From: Gammaproteobacteria bacterium
GTDB lineage: Bacteria; Pseudomonadota; Gammaproteobacteria; Xanthomonadales; Xanthomonadaceae
NCBI GenBank assembly: GCA_012510865.1
Contig: JAAZHF010000113.1
Coordinates: 1 to 8,462, forward strand
Reading direction: 5' to 3'
Length of the DNA: 8,462 nt
The notes under the pieces are model-generated. The model did not search any database. It saw only the letters and a program-made list of their open reading frames with translations, and was not told the origin of the DNA. Made by a program: the position numbers and the translations under genes. Below, piece by piece: positions 1 to 8,239 of this stretch (its first letter is position 1; every line of letters starts with the position of its first letter).

Positions 1-25
1 CCCCCTGGTTCTTGCGCTCGGGCAT
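1..25 (-). CDS. Start of a divergent gene of unknown function (partial, cut by left edge)
   Basis: On the minus strand an ATG at 25-23 is preceded by a strong Shine-Dalgarno sequence (GGAGGAG, minus strand, 37-31) with a 5-base spacer. Only eight codons are visible before the window edge, reading MPERKNQG. This is too little to assign a family. The hydrophilic, charged N-terminus argues against a signal peptide. The ribosome binding site is better than that of any plus-strand gene here except the acylase, which is why I believe the start. It would be transcribed away from the topoisomerase IB gene, so the roughly 120 bases between them would carry both promoters. The call rests only on the ribosome binding site and start codon. 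Confidence 0.45.
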
Positions 26-30
26 CGTGG

Positions 31-37
31 CTCCTCC
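31..37 (-). promoter_or_regulatory. Ribosome binding site of the divergent partial gene
   Basis: The minus strand reads GGAGGAG here, a near-perfect match to the anti-Shine-Dalgarno end of 16S rRNA, five bases before an ATG at 25. It decides the presence and start of the gene leaving the left edge. Confidence 0.5.
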
Positions 38-130
38 GTCTGGCCACACTGGTGGCGGCAGCCTGCATCGCGACCGCGCAAGGCCGCGTGATCAGCGCGC
101 GCCCGGAGCTTCATCGCGCCCTCACCGGCC

Positions 131-147
131 GCGGGTAGCGTTCCCGC
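131..147 (+). other. Small GC hairpin directly abutting the topoisomerase IB start codon
   Basis: GCGGG (131-135) and CCCGC (143-147) are perfect inverted repeats around a 7-base loop. The second arm ends immediately before the ATG at 148, and there is no clear Shine-Dalgarno sequence upstream. A hairpin at this place could limit ribosome access or simply be chance in very GC-rich DNA. The loop also contains the in-frame TAG (136-138) that makes 148 the most upstream possible start of the gene. Confidence 0.3.
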
Positions 148-1260
148 ATGGGCAGCGGGACGGACGGGCGGCAGGTACAGGCCGCGAACGGGGACAGGCA
201 GGGCCCGGGCGCGGCGGAAGCGGGGCTGGTCCACGTCAGCGACACGGAACCCGGCATCCGGCGCCTGCGCTGCGGCCGCGGCTTCCGCTACGTCGACCCG
301 GAGGGCCGGCCGGTCCGCGATCCGCCCACCCTCGAGCGCATCCGTGCGCTCGCGATCCCGCCGGCATACAGCGACGTGTGGATCTGCGTCGCGCCGCGCG
401 GGCACCTGCAGGCGACCGGCCGCGACGGCCGGGGACGCAAGCAGTACCGCTACCATCCCCGATGGCGCACCAGCCGCGACGCCGGCAAGTTCGAACGGCT
501 GCCGGCGTTCGCCGCGGCCCTGCCCCGGCTGCGCCGCGCCCTGCGCCAGGACCTGGCACTGCCCGGGCTCCCCTGCGACAAGGTGCTGGCGCTGGTGGTG
601 TACACCATGGGCGCGACGCTGGTGCGCGTGGGCAACGAGGCCTACGAGCGCGAGAACGGCTCGTTCGGGCTGACCACCCTGCGCAGCCACCACGCACGCT
701 TTCCCGGCGGCGGGCTGCGCCTGCGCTTCACCGGCAAGGGAGGCCGGGAATACGACGTCGCCGTCGACGACCGCCGCTTGGCGCGGCTGCTGCGCGCGGT
801 CCACCAGCTGCCCGGCCAGCGCCTGTTCCAGTATGTCGACGACGGAACCCCTCGACCGGTCGATTCGGCGATGGTCAACGCCTACCTCCAGTCCCGCATG
901 GGAGCCGCGTTCACGGCCAAGGACTTCCGGACGTGGGGCGCCACGCTTGCCGCCTTCCGAATCCTGGCCGGGACGCCGTGCCCCGGCGGGGCCAGGGAAG
1001 CGGCGGCGATCGAACAGCAGGCGGTGGCCGCGGTCGCCGCGCTCCTCGGGAACACGGTGGCGGTCTGCCGCAAGTCGTACATCGATCCCTGCGTCGCGGA
1101 GGGCTGGCGCGACGGCAGCCTTGCGCGGGCCGCGGCCGGCGCGCGCGGCCCGCGCCAGTGGGAAGCCGCCGCCCGGAGGTTCCTGGCCCGCGCGCACCGC
1201 GCTGGCAGCCGGGGCCGGGCAGGCCGGTCACGCCGCGACAACGTTCCGGGCGCTAAGTAA
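148..1260 (+). CDS. DNA topoisomerase IB (poxvirus/bacterial type)
   Basis: A 370-residue type IB topoisomerase, which relaxes positive and negative supercoils by nicking one strand through a 3'-phosphotyrosine without ATP or metal. An N-terminal domain (about 28-115) carries PGIRR, GRGFRYVD and GRKQYRYHPRW; the catalytic domain follows. Catalytic residues by motif: Arg160 (LVRVGNEAY), Lys197 (FTGKGGRE), Arg261 (AKDFRTWGA), Asn302 (GNTVAVCRKSY) and nucleophile Tyr311. Asn302 lies nine residues before the tyrosine, where poxviral enzymes have His; as I recall, Asn is normal in bacterial members such as that of Deinococcus. The first 27 residues are low-complexity and the last 25 are basic (Arg-rich), perhaps a DNA-binding tail. 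The start is the only upstream ATG after an in-frame TAG at 136, but it lacks a good ribosome binding site, so the true N-terminus is a little uncertain. The 60-residue gene follows after 27 bases. Confidence 0.95.
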   Translation: MGSGTDGRQVQAANGDRQGPGAAEAGLVHVSDTEPGIRRLRCGRGFRYVDPEGRPVRDPPTLERIRALAIPPAYSDVWICVAPRGHLQATGRDGRGRKQYRYHPRWRTSRDAGKFERLPAFAAALPRLRRALRQDLALPGLPCDKVLALVVYTMGATLVRVGNEAYERENGSFGLTTLRSHHARFPGGGLRLRFTGKGGREYDVAVDDRRLARLLRAVHQLPGQRLFQYVDDGTPRPVDSAMVNAYLQSRMGAAFTAKDFRTWGATLAAFRILAGTPCPGGAREAAAIEQQAVAAVAALLGNTVAVCRKSYIDPCVAEGWRDGSLARAAAGARGPRQWEAAARRFLARAHRAGSRGRAGRSRRDNVPGAK

Positions 1261-1470
<210 letters not shown>

Positions 1471-1471
1471 G

Positions 1472-2032
1472 GTGCCCGGACCCGTCGAGCCCGCGCTGCT
1501 GGTGGTCGACATGATCGGGCAGTTCGACTTCCCCGGCGCCGACCGGATCACGCCCTCGGCGACGCGCGCCGCGCGGACCATCGCCGACCTGCGCCGGCGC
1601 TTCCATCGCCGCGGCTGGCCCGTGGTGTACGCCAACGACAACTTCGCGCACTGGCAGTCGGACTTCCGGGAGCTGGTCGCCATGGCTTCGGCCACTCCGG
1701 GGGCGGCGCAGCGGATCGCCGGCCTGCTCGAACCCGGCCCGGACGACCATTTCGTGCTGAAGCCGAAGCACTCGGCGTTCCAGTGCACGGCCCTGCCGGT
1801 GCTGCTGGCCAAGCTCGGGACGCGCCGCCTGCTGCTTTCCGGGATGGCGCTGGAGAGCTGCATCCTCGCGACCGCGATCGACGCCAACGCGCGCGAATAC
1901 GAAGTGGCGGTGGTCCGCGACGCCGTGGGCGGCCGTCCCGACCTGCGCGCGAGCACCTTCAAGGTCCTGCAGGGATCGAAGACCGCCAGCGTCGTCGAGG
2001 CGAGCCGCGCGGTCGCCTGGTGCGGCCGGTAG
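1472..2032 (+). CDS. Isochorismatase-like cysteine hydrolase
   Basis: A 186-residue protein of the isochorismatase/nicotinamidase-like superfamily of cytoplasmic Rossmann-like hydrolases. The catalytic triad is visible: Asp13 (ALLVVDMIGQF), Lys97 (LKPKHSAF, with the lysine four residues before the conserved SAF) and Cys130 (SGMALESCILATA). YANDNF (53-58) matches the segment after strand 2, and the length fits the family. The substrate cannot be read from sequence: related enzymes act on isochorismate, nicotinamide, carbamoyl compounds or other amides, and no partner gene nearby hints at one. The zinc-site histidine pattern typical of nicotinamidases is not evident, so I do not call it PncA. 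The start is GTG, with GAGG only just before it; the next ATG is at codon 14 and would remove Asp13, so GTG at 1472 is required. It lies one base after the 60-residue gene and 30 bases before parC. Confidence 0.88.
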   Translation: MPGPVEPALLVVDMIGQFDFPGADRITPSATRAARTIADLRRRFHRRGWPVVYANDNFAHWQSDFRELVAMASATPGAAQRIAGLLEPGPDDHFVLKPKHSAFQCTALPVLLAKLGTRRLLLSGMALESCILATAIDANAREYEVAVVRDAVGGRPDLRASTFKVLQGSKTASVVEASRAVAWCGR

Positions 2033-2035
2033 AAT
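2030..2035 (+). promoter_or_regulatory. Possible -10 element ahead of parC
   Basis: TAGAAT overlaps the stop codon of the hydrolase gene, 27 bases before the parC ATG, in otherwise extremely GC-rich DNA. It resembles a sigma-70 -10 box. No convincing TTGACA-like -35 is seen 16-18 bases upstream, so this is a candidate only. If real, parC would have its own promoter with a very short leader. Confidence 0.3.
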
Positions 2036-2062
2036 GCCGGTTCCGCTCCGGCAGCAGTCCCG

Positions 2063-4306
2063 ATGAACGATCCGATCCGCCCAGTCTTCCACGGTTTCGA
2101 ACAGATCCCCCTGCGCGAGTACGCCGAACGCGCCTACCTCGACTACTCGATGTACGTGGTCCTCGACCGCGCCCTGCCCTTCATCGGCGACGGGCTCAAG
2201 CCGGTGCAGCGGCGGATCATCTACGCGATGAGCGAGCTCGGCCTTGGTGCCGCGGCGAAACCCAAGAAGTCCGCGCGCACCGTCGGCGACGTGATCGGCA
2301 AGTTCCACCCGCACGGCGACAGCGCCTGTTACGAGGCGCTGGTGCTGATGGCGCAGCCCTTCAGCTACCGCTACCCGCTGATCGAGGGCCAGGGCAACTT
2401 CGGCTCGTCCGACGACCCGAAGTCCTTCGCGGCGATGCGCTACACCGAGTCCAAGCTCACGCCGATCGCGGAAGTCCTGCTCGGCGAGCTCGCCCACGGC
2501 ACGGTCGACTGGGTGCCGAACTTCGACGGCACCCTGGAAGAGCCGAGCTGGCTGCCCGCCCGCCTGCCGCACCTGCTGCTGAATGGCACCACCGGGATCG
2601 CGGTGGGCATGGCGACCGACGTGCCGCCCCACAACCTCAACGAGGTCGTCAGCGCCTGCGTGCGCCTGCTCGACGATCCCGACGCCACCGTCGCCGACCT
2701 GTGCGAGCACGTGCGCGGCCCCGACTACCCGACGGGGGCCGAGGTCATCACCCCGGCGGCGGACCTGCGGGCGATGTACGAGGCCGGCCACGGCAGCGTC
2801 CGCGCGCGGGCCACCTGGCGCAAGGAAGGCCAGGGCATCGTCGTCACCGCCCTGCCCTACCAGGTGTCGCCTTCCCGGGTGATCGAGCAGATCGCCGCGC
2901 AGATGCGGGCGAAGAAGCTGCCCTGGCTGGAGGACATCCGCGACGAATCCGACCATGCGAACCCGGTCCGCGTGGTGCTGGTCCCGCGCTCCAACCGCGT
3001 CGACGCCGGGCAGCTCATGGGCCACCTGTTCGCGACCACGGACCTGGAGAAGAGCTACCGCGTCAACCTCAACATCATCGGCCTCGACGGTCGCCCCCAG
3101 GTCAAGGACCTGCGCAGCCTCCTGCTGGAATGGCTCGCGTTCCGCTCGGACACGGTCACCCGGCGCCTGCAGCACCGGCTCGACAAGGTCGAACGTCGCC
3201 TGCACCTGCTGGAAGGCCTGCTTGCGGCCTTCCTGAACCTCGACGAGGTGATCCGCATCATCCGCACCGAGGACGAGCCGCGCCCGGTGCTGCAGGCGCG
3301 CTTCGAACTCAGCGACGACCAGGTCGATTACATCCTCGAGACCCGGCTGCGCCAGCTCGCGCGCCTGGAGGAGATGAAGATCCGGGGCGAGCAGGACGAG
3401 CTCGACGCCGAACGCGACCGCCTCATCGCCACGCTGGGCAGCAAGGCCCGGCTGCGCAGGCTGGTGAAGGAAGAGCTGCTCGCCGACGCGGCGAAGTACG
3501 GCGACGCACGCCGCTCGCCGCTGGTGGCTCGCGAAGCCGCGCAGGCGCTGGCCGAGACCGAGCTGGTCGCGGCCGAACCGGTGACCGTGGTGCTCAGCGC
3601 GAAGGGCTGGGTGCGCGCCGCGAAGGGCCATGACGTCGACGCCGCCGCCCTGTCCTACCGCGAGGGCGACGGCCTGCTCTGCGCGGTGCGCGGACGGACC
3701 ACGCAGCAGGTCGCCTTCCTGGACTCGAACGGCCGCGCCTATTCCACGCTCGCGCACGGGCTGCCCTCGGCGCGCGGCAACGGCGACCCGCTGACGGGAC
3801 GCTTCTCGCCCGCGAGCGGAGCCTCGTTCGTGGCCATGGCCACCGGCGAACCGGATACGCTCTTCGTGCTCGCGAGCTCGGCCGGCTACGGCTTCGTCAC
3901 CCGCTTCGAACACCTCACCAGCCGGCAGAAGGCAGGCAAGGCGATGCTGAGCCTGCCCGAAGGCGCCCGCGTGCTGCAGCCGGCGATGGTCGCCGACCTC
4001 GACAGCGACCGCATCGTGGCCGCCACCAGCGCCGGCCACCTGCTGGCCTTCCCGGTTTCCGAACTGCCCGGGCTCGAGCGGGGCAAGGGCAACAAGATCA
4101 TCGAGATCCCCAGGGCGCGGCGCGGGACCGAGCGCGTGGTCGCGGTCGCGTCCGTGCCCCAGGGCGGCAGCCTGGTGGTGACCGCCGGCGCGCGCAGCAT
4201 GACCCTCGCCTGGCGCGACCTCGACGCCTACCTGGGGGCCCGAGGCAGCCGCGGGGGCCTGCTGCCGCGGGGCTGGCAGAAGGTCGACGCGCTCCAGGCC
4301 GGCTGA
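2063..4306 (+). CDS. parC: DNA topoisomerase IV subunit A (ParC)
   Basis: The 747-residue DNA-cleaving subunit of topoisomerase IV, which works with ParE to decatenate daughter chromosomes. The N-terminal winged-helix/tower core starts with [16 protein letters not shown] (24-39) and [10 protein letters not shown] (43-52). The quinolone-resistance region [10 protein letters not shown] (82-91) keeps Ser87 and Glu91, equivalent to E. coli Ser80 and Glu84. The catalytic tyrosine is Tyr127 in MRYTES, and the intercalating isoleucine is Ile179 in [10 protein letters not shown] coiled-coil/gate region spans about 370-485, and a C-terminal beta-pinwheel starts near 508. The length is close to the roughly 750 residues of E. 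coli ParC. The C-terminal domain lacks the GyrA-box (QRRGGKG-like) and has only a degenerate [10 protein letters not shown], which separates it from GyrA. The ribosome binding site is poor. parE is not in the window. It follows the hydrolase gene by 30 bases and precedes the acylase by 35. Confidence 0.97.
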   Translation: MNDPIRPVFHGFEQIPLREYAERAYLDYSMYVVLDRALPFIGDGLKPVQRRIIYAMSELGLGAAAKPKKSARTVGDVIGKFHPHGDSACYEALVLMAQPFSYRYPLIEGQGNFGSSDDPKSFAAMRYTESKLTPIAEVLLGELAHGTVDWVPNFDGTLEEPSWLPARLPHLLLNGTTGIAVGMATDVPPHNLNEVVSACVRLLDDPDATVADLCEHVRGPDYPTGAEVITPAADLRAMYEAGHGSVRARATWRKEGQGIVVTALPYQVSPSRVIEQIAAQMRAKKLPWLEDIRDESDHANPVRVVLVPRSNRVDAGQLMGHLFATTDLEKSYRVNLNIIGLDGRPQVKDLRSLLLEWLAFRSDTVTRRLQHRLDKVERRLHLLEGLLAAFLNLDEVIRIIRTEDEPRPVLQARFELSDDQVDYILETRLRQLARLEEMKIRGEQDELDAERDRLIATLGSKARLRRLVKEELLADAAKYGDARRSPLVAREAAQALAETELVAAEPVTVVLSAKGWVRAAKGHDVDAAALSYREGDGLLCAVRGRTTQQVAFLDSNGRAYSTLAHGLPSARGNGDPLTGRFSPASGASFVAMATGEPDTLFVLASSAGYGFVTRFEHLTSRQKAGKAMLSLPEGARVLQPAMVADLDSDRIVAATSAGHLLAFPVSELPGLERGKGNKIIEIPRARRGTERVVAVASVPQGGSLVVTAGARSMTLAWRDLDAYLGARGSRGGLLPRGWQKVDALQAG

Positions 4307-4310
4307 GCCG

Positions 4311-4316
4311 TATCAT
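4311..4316 (+). promoter_or_regulatory. Possible -10 element ahead of the acylase gene
   Basis: TATCAT in the 35-base gap after parC is the only AT-rich hexamer there and resembles a -10 box (TATAAT). There is no clear -35 at the right distance. The acylase may instead be read through from parC. Confidence 0.25.
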
Positions 4317-4330
4317 CGCAGCGACTCCGG

Positions 4331-4335
4331 GGAGG
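4331..4335 (+). promoter_or_regulatory. Ribosome binding site of the acylase gene
   Basis: GGAGG sits six bases before the ATG at 4342. It is the strongest plus-strand Shine-Dalgarno sequence in the window and fixes the start of the acylase, which begins with a good membrane anchor. Confidence 0.7.
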
Positions 4336-4341
4336 GAGCCG

Positions 4342-6771
4342 ATGGTCCGCTGGATCCTGCGCATCACCCTGCTTCTGGCCGTCGTCGTCCTGCTGGCCGC
4401 GCTCGCCGCGTGGTGGGCGATGCGGGCCAGCCTGCCGCAGCTCGAGGGCCAGGCGGTCCTGCCGGGACTCGGCGCGCAGGTTGCCGTCGCGCGCGACGCG
4501 CTGGGCGTGGCCACCGTCGACGCCGGCGACGAGCGCGACGCCATGCGTGCCCTGGGCTACGTGCACGCCCAGGAGCGCTACTTCGAGATGGACCTGATGC
4601 GACGCTCGGCCGCGGGCGAGCTCGCCGCCCTCTTCGGCCCGCCGGCCCTGGACGCCGACCGCGCGCGCCGCGTGCACCGGATGCGCCCGCGCGCCGAGGC
4701 CGCGGTCCGGGACCTGGAGGAAGGCGATCGCGCCCTGCTGGAGGCGTATGCCGAAGGCGTGAACGCAGGACTCGCCGCCCTCGGCGCACGGCCGTGGGCC
4801 TACCTGGCGCTGCGTTCGGTGCCCGAGCGCTGGCGACCCGAGGACTCCGTGCTGGTCGGGTTCGCGATGTACTTCGACCTGCAGGACGCCGGCAACGAGC
4901 GCGAACTGGCGCTGTGGAGGATCCGGCCGCACCTTCCGGACGCGCTTTACGCGCTGGTGACCCACGCAGGCTCGAGCTGGGACGCACCCCTGGTCGGCGA
5001 AGCGATCGGCGACGCTGAGCTCCCGGGCCCCGACGCCGTCGACCTGCGCGCCCTGCCGGAGCCGGACGCGGACGCGGACCTGGCCCGCGCGGCGGACCTG
5101 GAGCCGCGGGCGATCGGAAGCAACAATTTCGCCGTCGCCGGCACGCTGACCGGCCACGGCACGGCCCTGGTCGCCAACGACATGCACCTCGGGCTGCGCG
5201 CCCCCGGCATCTGGTTCCGCGCGCGCCTCCGCTACCCCGACGCGCGTGCGCCGGACGGGCGCGTGGACGTGTCCGGATTCACCCTGCCCGGCCTGCCGGC
5301 GGTGGTCGTGGGCAGCAACGGCCACGTGGCCTGGGGATTCACCAACAGCTACGGCGACTCCCTCGACTGGGCGCTGCAACAGCCATGCGACGACCACCCT
5401 GCCGACGGCGATGCCTGCGTGCGCCTGGTCCGCCATCGCGAACGGATCGCGGTCGCCGGTGCGCAGCCCGAGGTCCTCGAGGTCGAGGAGTCCGACTGGG
5501 GGCCGGTCCTGCACCGGACCGGTGACGGCCGGGTGCTGGCCCTGCGCTGGACGGCCCATCTCCCGGGGGCGATCAACCTGCGGCTGGGCGCGATGGCGCG
5601 CGCGCCGGACCTCGAACAGGCGCTGGTGCTGGCCCGTGACGTCGCCCTGCCGACGCAGAACCTCGTGATCGGCGACGCGTCAGGCCGCATCGCCTGGCGC
5701 CTGCTGGGCCCGGTGCCGGTGCGCGGAGCACGCTGCGACCCGCGGGCGCCCGTCGCGACCGTCGGGGACGGCGCCTGCGCGCCCTGGTCCATGTCCACGC
5801 GCCGGGGACCGACGGTCGCCTCGCCCACGGCCGATCGCATCTGGACCGCCAACGCGCGGGTGGTCGACGGTCCCGCTCTGGAACTGGTCGGCGACGGCGG
5901 CTATGCCCTGGGCGTCCGCGCCGCGCAGATCCGCGATGCCCTGCGCGCCGGGTCGCGGTTCGACGAGGGGGACCTGCTCGCGATCCAGCGCGACGACCGC
6001 GCCGTGCTCCTCGAGCGCTGGCATGCGCTCCTGCTCGAGCGCGCGGCCGCCGCGCAGGCGCCCGCGCTGGCCGCCCTTGCGGCGGCGGCCGGCGACTGGA
6101 CCGGCCACGCCGACCCGGACTCCACCGGCTACCGCCTGGTGCGCGGCTGGCGCGCCGCCGTCAACGAGCGCCTTGCGCGCGGACTGCTGGCACCGGCGGC
6201 GGCCGCGCTCGGCGACGACTACGCGGCGCCGGCGCTGCCGCAGTTCGAGGGCGTCGCCTGGCCGCTGGTGGACCGGCGTCCCCGGCACCTCCTGCCGCCG
6301 CCCTACGAGGACTGGGACGCGCTGTTCGAGGACGCCGCGGCCGAGGTCCGCGACCGCCTGGCCGCGCGCGGCCCGCTCGCCGGACGCAGCTGGGGCGAGG
6401 CCAACACGGCGCGGATCTGCCATCCGCTGGCGCCGGCCCTGCCCGCCGTGCTCCGGCCGCGGCTGTGCATGCCCGCCGACCCGCTGCCGGGGGACACCCT
6501 CGTGCCCCGCGTGCAGGCGCCGTCGATGGGAGCCTCGCAGCGCATGGTGGTCGCGCCCGGGCGCGAAGCCGAGGGGATCATCCACATGCCGGGCGGCCAG
6601 AGCGGGCATCCGCTGTCGCCCTTCTGGGGGGCCGGGCACGCGGACTGGGTGCAGGGACGGCCCTCGCCCTTCCTGCCCGGCGAAACCGCCTGGTCGCTGC
6701 GGCTCGTCCCGGGTGATGCGCCACGGGGCCCCGCTCAGGGCAGGAGCAGCCGCTCCATGAGCGCGCGGTAG
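4342..6771 (+). CDS. Penicillin acylase family protein (Ntn-hydrolase, S45-type), membrane-anchored or exported
   Basis: An 809-residue precursor of the penicillin G acylase/acyl-homoserine-lactone acylase superfamily. These cut amide-linked acyl groups and self-process into alpha and beta chains. Residues 4-26 form one hydrophobic segment after a short basic start, a signal anchor or signal peptide, so the enzyme should act in the periplasm. The alpha part has [17 protein letters not shown] (72-88), the conserved HAQDR-like region. The autocleavage site is Gly259-Ser260 in [12 protein letters not shown], giving Ser260 as N-terminal nucleophile of a beta chain of about 550 residues. It is followed by [17 protein letters not shown] (276-292) and [26 protein letters not shown] resembles the family segment before the oxyanion-hole asparagine. 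The C-terminal [12 protein letters not shown] is also typical. Substrate is unknown: beta-lactams, N-acyl-homoserine lactones or other acyl amides are possible. The last 37 bases overlap the 3' end of dapE on the other strand. Confidence 0.93.
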   Translation: MVRWILRITLLLAVVVLLAALAAWWAMRASLPQLEGQAVLPGLGAQVAVARDALGVATVDAGDERDAMRALGYVHAQERYFEMDLMRRSAAGELAALFGPPALDADRARRVHRMRPRAEAAVRDLEEGDRALLEAYAEGVNAGLAALGARPWAYLALRSVPERWRPEDSVLVGFAMYFDLQDAGNERELALWRIRPHLPDALYALVTHAGSSWDAPLVGEAIGDAELPGPDAVDLRALPEPDADADLARAADLEPRAIGSNNFAVAGTLTGHGTALVANDMHLGLRAPGIWFRARLRYPDARAPDGRVDVSGFTLPGLPAVVVGSNGHVAWGFTNSYGDSLDWALQQPCDDHPADGDACVRLVRHRERIAVAGAQPEVLEVEESDWGPVLHRTGDGRVLALRWTAHLPGAINLRLGAMARAPDLEQALVLARDVALPTQNLVIGDASGRIAWRLLGPVPVRGARCDPRAPVATVGDGACAPWSMSTRRGPTVASPTADRIWTANARVVDGPALELVGDGGYALGVRAAQIRDALRAGSRFDEGDLLAIQRDDRAVLLERWHALLLERAAAAQAPALAALAAAAGDWTGHADPDSTGYRLVRGWRAAVNERLARGLLAPAAAALGDDYAAPALPQFEGVAWPLVDRRPRHLLPPPYEDWDALFEDAAAEVRDRLAARGPLAGRSWGEANTARICHPLAPALPAVLRPRLCMPADPLPGDTLVPRVQAPSMGASQRMVVAPGREAEGIIHMPGGQSGHPLSPFWGAGHADWVQGRPSPFLPGETAWSLRLVPGDAPRGPAQGRSSRSMSAR

Positions 6772-7865
6772 ATCCCGGGAAGGGCCTCGAGGTCGGCCAC
6801 GGACACATGTTCGTCGGCCATGTGGATGGTTGCGTTCACGGGACCGAGTTCGACGCACTCCGCACCCAGGGGCGCGATGAAGCGGGCGTCCGAGGTCCCG
6901 CCGCCGGTGCTCTCCTCCGGCACCTCGCCCACGAGCTCCGCCAGCACCTCGCGCGCCGCCCGGCGAAGCGCGCCGTCCGGCGTGTGGAAGGGCTCTCCAC
7001 TGCGATGCCAGCGCAGGCCGAAGTCCAGGCCGCGCCGCGCGAGCAGCGCTTCCACCGCCGCTTCCAGGCCCGGCGCGTCCCAGCGCGGGTTGTAGCGGAG
7101 GTTGAAGTCCACCCGCAGCTCGCCCGGGATCACGTTGGCCGCGCCGGTGCCGGCATGGATGTTGCTGATCTGCAGGCTCGTGGGCGGGAAGCCTTCGTGG
7201 CCCTCGTCCCAACGGTGCGCCGCGAGTTCGGCGAGCGCCGGCAGCGCCCCGTGCACCGGGTTGCGGGCCTTGTCCGGATACGCGACGTGGCCCTGCACGC
7301 CGCGCACGCTCAGCGCCGCCGACAGCGAGCCGCGGCGCCCGACCCGCAGCAGGTCGCCGAGGCGGCGGCTGGACGAGGGCTCGCCGGTGATGCACCAGTC
7401 GATGCGCTGTCCGCGGCGCCTGAACTCGCCCGCCACGCGGCGGACGCCGTCGATGGCGTCGCCTTCTTCGTCGGAGGTCAGCAGCAGGGCCACCGTGCCG
7501 GGATGCTCCGGATGCTCCGCGACGAAGCGCTCCAGGGCGACCACGAAGGCCGCGACCGCGCCTTTCATGTCGGCGGTGCCGCGGCCGTAGAGCATCCCGT
7601 CGCGCACCTCCGGCCCGAAGGGATCGCTGCTCCATGCCTCGCGCGGTCCCGGTGGGACGACGTCGGTGTGGCCCAGCAGCACGAGCACCGGCGCGCCCTC
7701 GCCGTGCGTCGCCCAGAGGTTGTCGACCCTCCCGAAACGCATCGATTCGCAGCGGAAGCCCGCGCGCCGCAGGCGCCCGGCGAGCAGCGCCTGGCAGCCC
7801 GCGTCGTCCGGCGTCACCGAGGGCCGGGCGACGAGGTCGCAGGCCAGCGCCAGGACCCCGCTCAC
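6735..7865 (-). CDS. dapE: Succinyl-diaminopimelate desuccinylase (DapE)
   Basis: A 376-residue dinuclear zinc M20 amidohydrolase that hydrolyses N-succinyl-LL-diaminopimelate to LL-diaminopimelate and succinate, in the cytoplasmic lysine/peptidoglycan precursor pathway. Metal ligands and catalytic residues are all present: His66 and Asp68 ([11 protein letters not shown]), bridging Asp99 (GTADMKG), general base Glu133 (TSDEEGD), Glu162 (TGEPSS) and His348 ([11 protein letters not shown]). A dimerisation/lid domain lies at about 178-290, with QGHVAYP and the signature [17 protein letters not shown]. Length equals the E. coli enzyme (about 375). I chose the GTG start at 7865-7863 because it overlaps the upstream stop as GTGA and puts the sequence in register with the family; the open frame continues upstream but only as a shadow of the ArsC-like gene. 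The Shine-Dalgarno (GGGA) is weak, suggesting translational coupling. Its stop lies inside the end of the convergent acylase gene. Confidence 0.96.
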   Translation of the reverse strand: MSGVLALACDLVARPSVTPDDAGCQALLAGRLRRAGFRCESMRFGRVDNLWATHGEGAPVLVLLGHTDVVPPGPREAWSSDPFGPEVRDGMLYGRGTADMKGAVAAFVVALERFVAEHPEHPGTVALLLTSDEEGDAIDGVRRVAGEFRRRGQRIDWCITGEPSSSRRLGDLLRVGRRGSLSAALSVRGVQGHVAYPDKARNPVHGALPALAELAAHRWDEGHEGFPPTSLQISNIHAGTGAANVIPGELRVDFNLRYNPRWDAPGLEAAVEALLARRGLDFGLRWHRSGEPFHTPDGALRRAAREVLAELVGEVPEESTGGGTSDARFIAPLGAECVELGPVNATIHMADEHVSVADLEALPGIYRALMERLLLP

Positions 7866-8221
7866 GCGCCGGTCCCGAACCGCTTCTTGAATGCGTTGTC
7901 GCTGAAGCCCTGGCTCATCGTGCCGTCGGCGGTCACGACCACCGGCCGCCGCAGCAGCTGCGGATATTCGCGCAGGAGCAGCCGCCACTCGGCGTCGGAG
8001 CCGGCCGCCTTGCGGTTGTCGGGCAGCTGGCGCCACGTCGTCGACGACCGGTTCACCAGCGCCTCGAAGCCGCCGGCCTGGCGCGCCCAACCGTCGAGGA
8101 CCGCGGGCTCCGGCCGGTTCGCGCGGTAGTCGACGAAGGCGTGTTCGATGCCGAAGCGGTCGAGCCACTTCCGCGCCTTGCGGCAGGTATCGCAGTTCTC
8201 GAGTCCGTACAGGGTGGTCAT
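7862..8221 (-). CDS. ArsC/Spx family reductase-like protein (YffB-like)
   Basis: A 119-residue thioredoxin-fold protein of the arsenate-reductase-like (ArsC/Spx) family, closest by motif and position to E. coli YffB, which also lies directly before dapE. It has [20 protein letters not shown] at the N-terminus, TTWRQLP in the middle, RRPVVV (family cis-proline/arginine region) and a [15 protein letters not shown] end. The motif is CDTC (Cys10, Cys13), whereas the E. coli protein, as I recall it, has CDTI, so a CxxC thiol-disulfide pair is possible here. Glutathione- or thiol-dependent reduction is plausible, but no real arsenate or transcription function is shown. I chose ATG 8221 because MTTLYG matches the family start and GGAGGA lies ten bases upstream; an in-frame ATG at 8239, touching the dapD stop, would add six residues (MEESQG). 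Its stop overlaps the dapE start by 4 bases. Coding between dapD and dapE suggests a supporting role for diaminopimelate synthesis or simple linkage. Confidence 0.88.
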   Translation of the reverse strand: MTTLYGLENCDTCRKARKWLDRFGIEHAFVDYRANRPEPAVLDGWARQAGGFEALVNRSSTTWRQLPDNRKAAGSDAEWRLLLREYPQLLRRPVVVTADGTMSQGFSDNAFKKRFGTGA

Positions 8222-8231
8222 CCCTTGGCTT

Positions 8232-8237
8232 TCCTCC
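8232..8237 (-). promoter_or_regulatory. Ribosome binding site between dapD and the ArsC-like gene
   Basis: The minus strand reads GGAGGA ten bases before the ATG at 8221. It overlaps the alternative ATG at 8239-8237, which has no ribosome binding site of its own so close. This supports 8221 as the main start, although the spacing is at the long end. Confidence 0.5.
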
Positions 8238-8239
8238 AT

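Noticed and set aside
12..1256. Plus-strand open frame of 414 codons over the topoisomerase IB region
   Set aside because: It overlaps the topoisomerase IB frame almost entirely and is Arg/Pro/Gly-rich with no family motif, while the other frame has all catalytic residues.
1783..3633. Plus-strand open frame of 616 codons across the hydrolase and parC
   Set aside because: It is out of frame with both genes, begins inside the hydrolase gene and is an Arg/Pro-rich shadow.
6724..6733. CGGGGCCCCG palindrome as terminator between acylase and dapE
   Set aside because: It has no loop, no following T-run, and lies inside the acylase coding sequence; in DNA this GC-rich such short palindromes are expected.
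5680..7635. Minus-strand open frame of 651 codons over the acylase and dapE
   Set aside because: It crosses two real genes in a different frame; the dapE frame next to it carries all zinc ligands.
6807..8129. Plus-strand open frame of 440 codons opposite dapE and the ArsC-like gene
   Set aside because: Antisense shadow with skewed composition and no recognisable domain.
7866..8168. N-terminal extension of dapE to 8168
   Set aside because: The extension would add 101 Arg-rich residues not seen in DapE and lies over the ArsC-like gene; the GTG at 7865 gives the family length and start.
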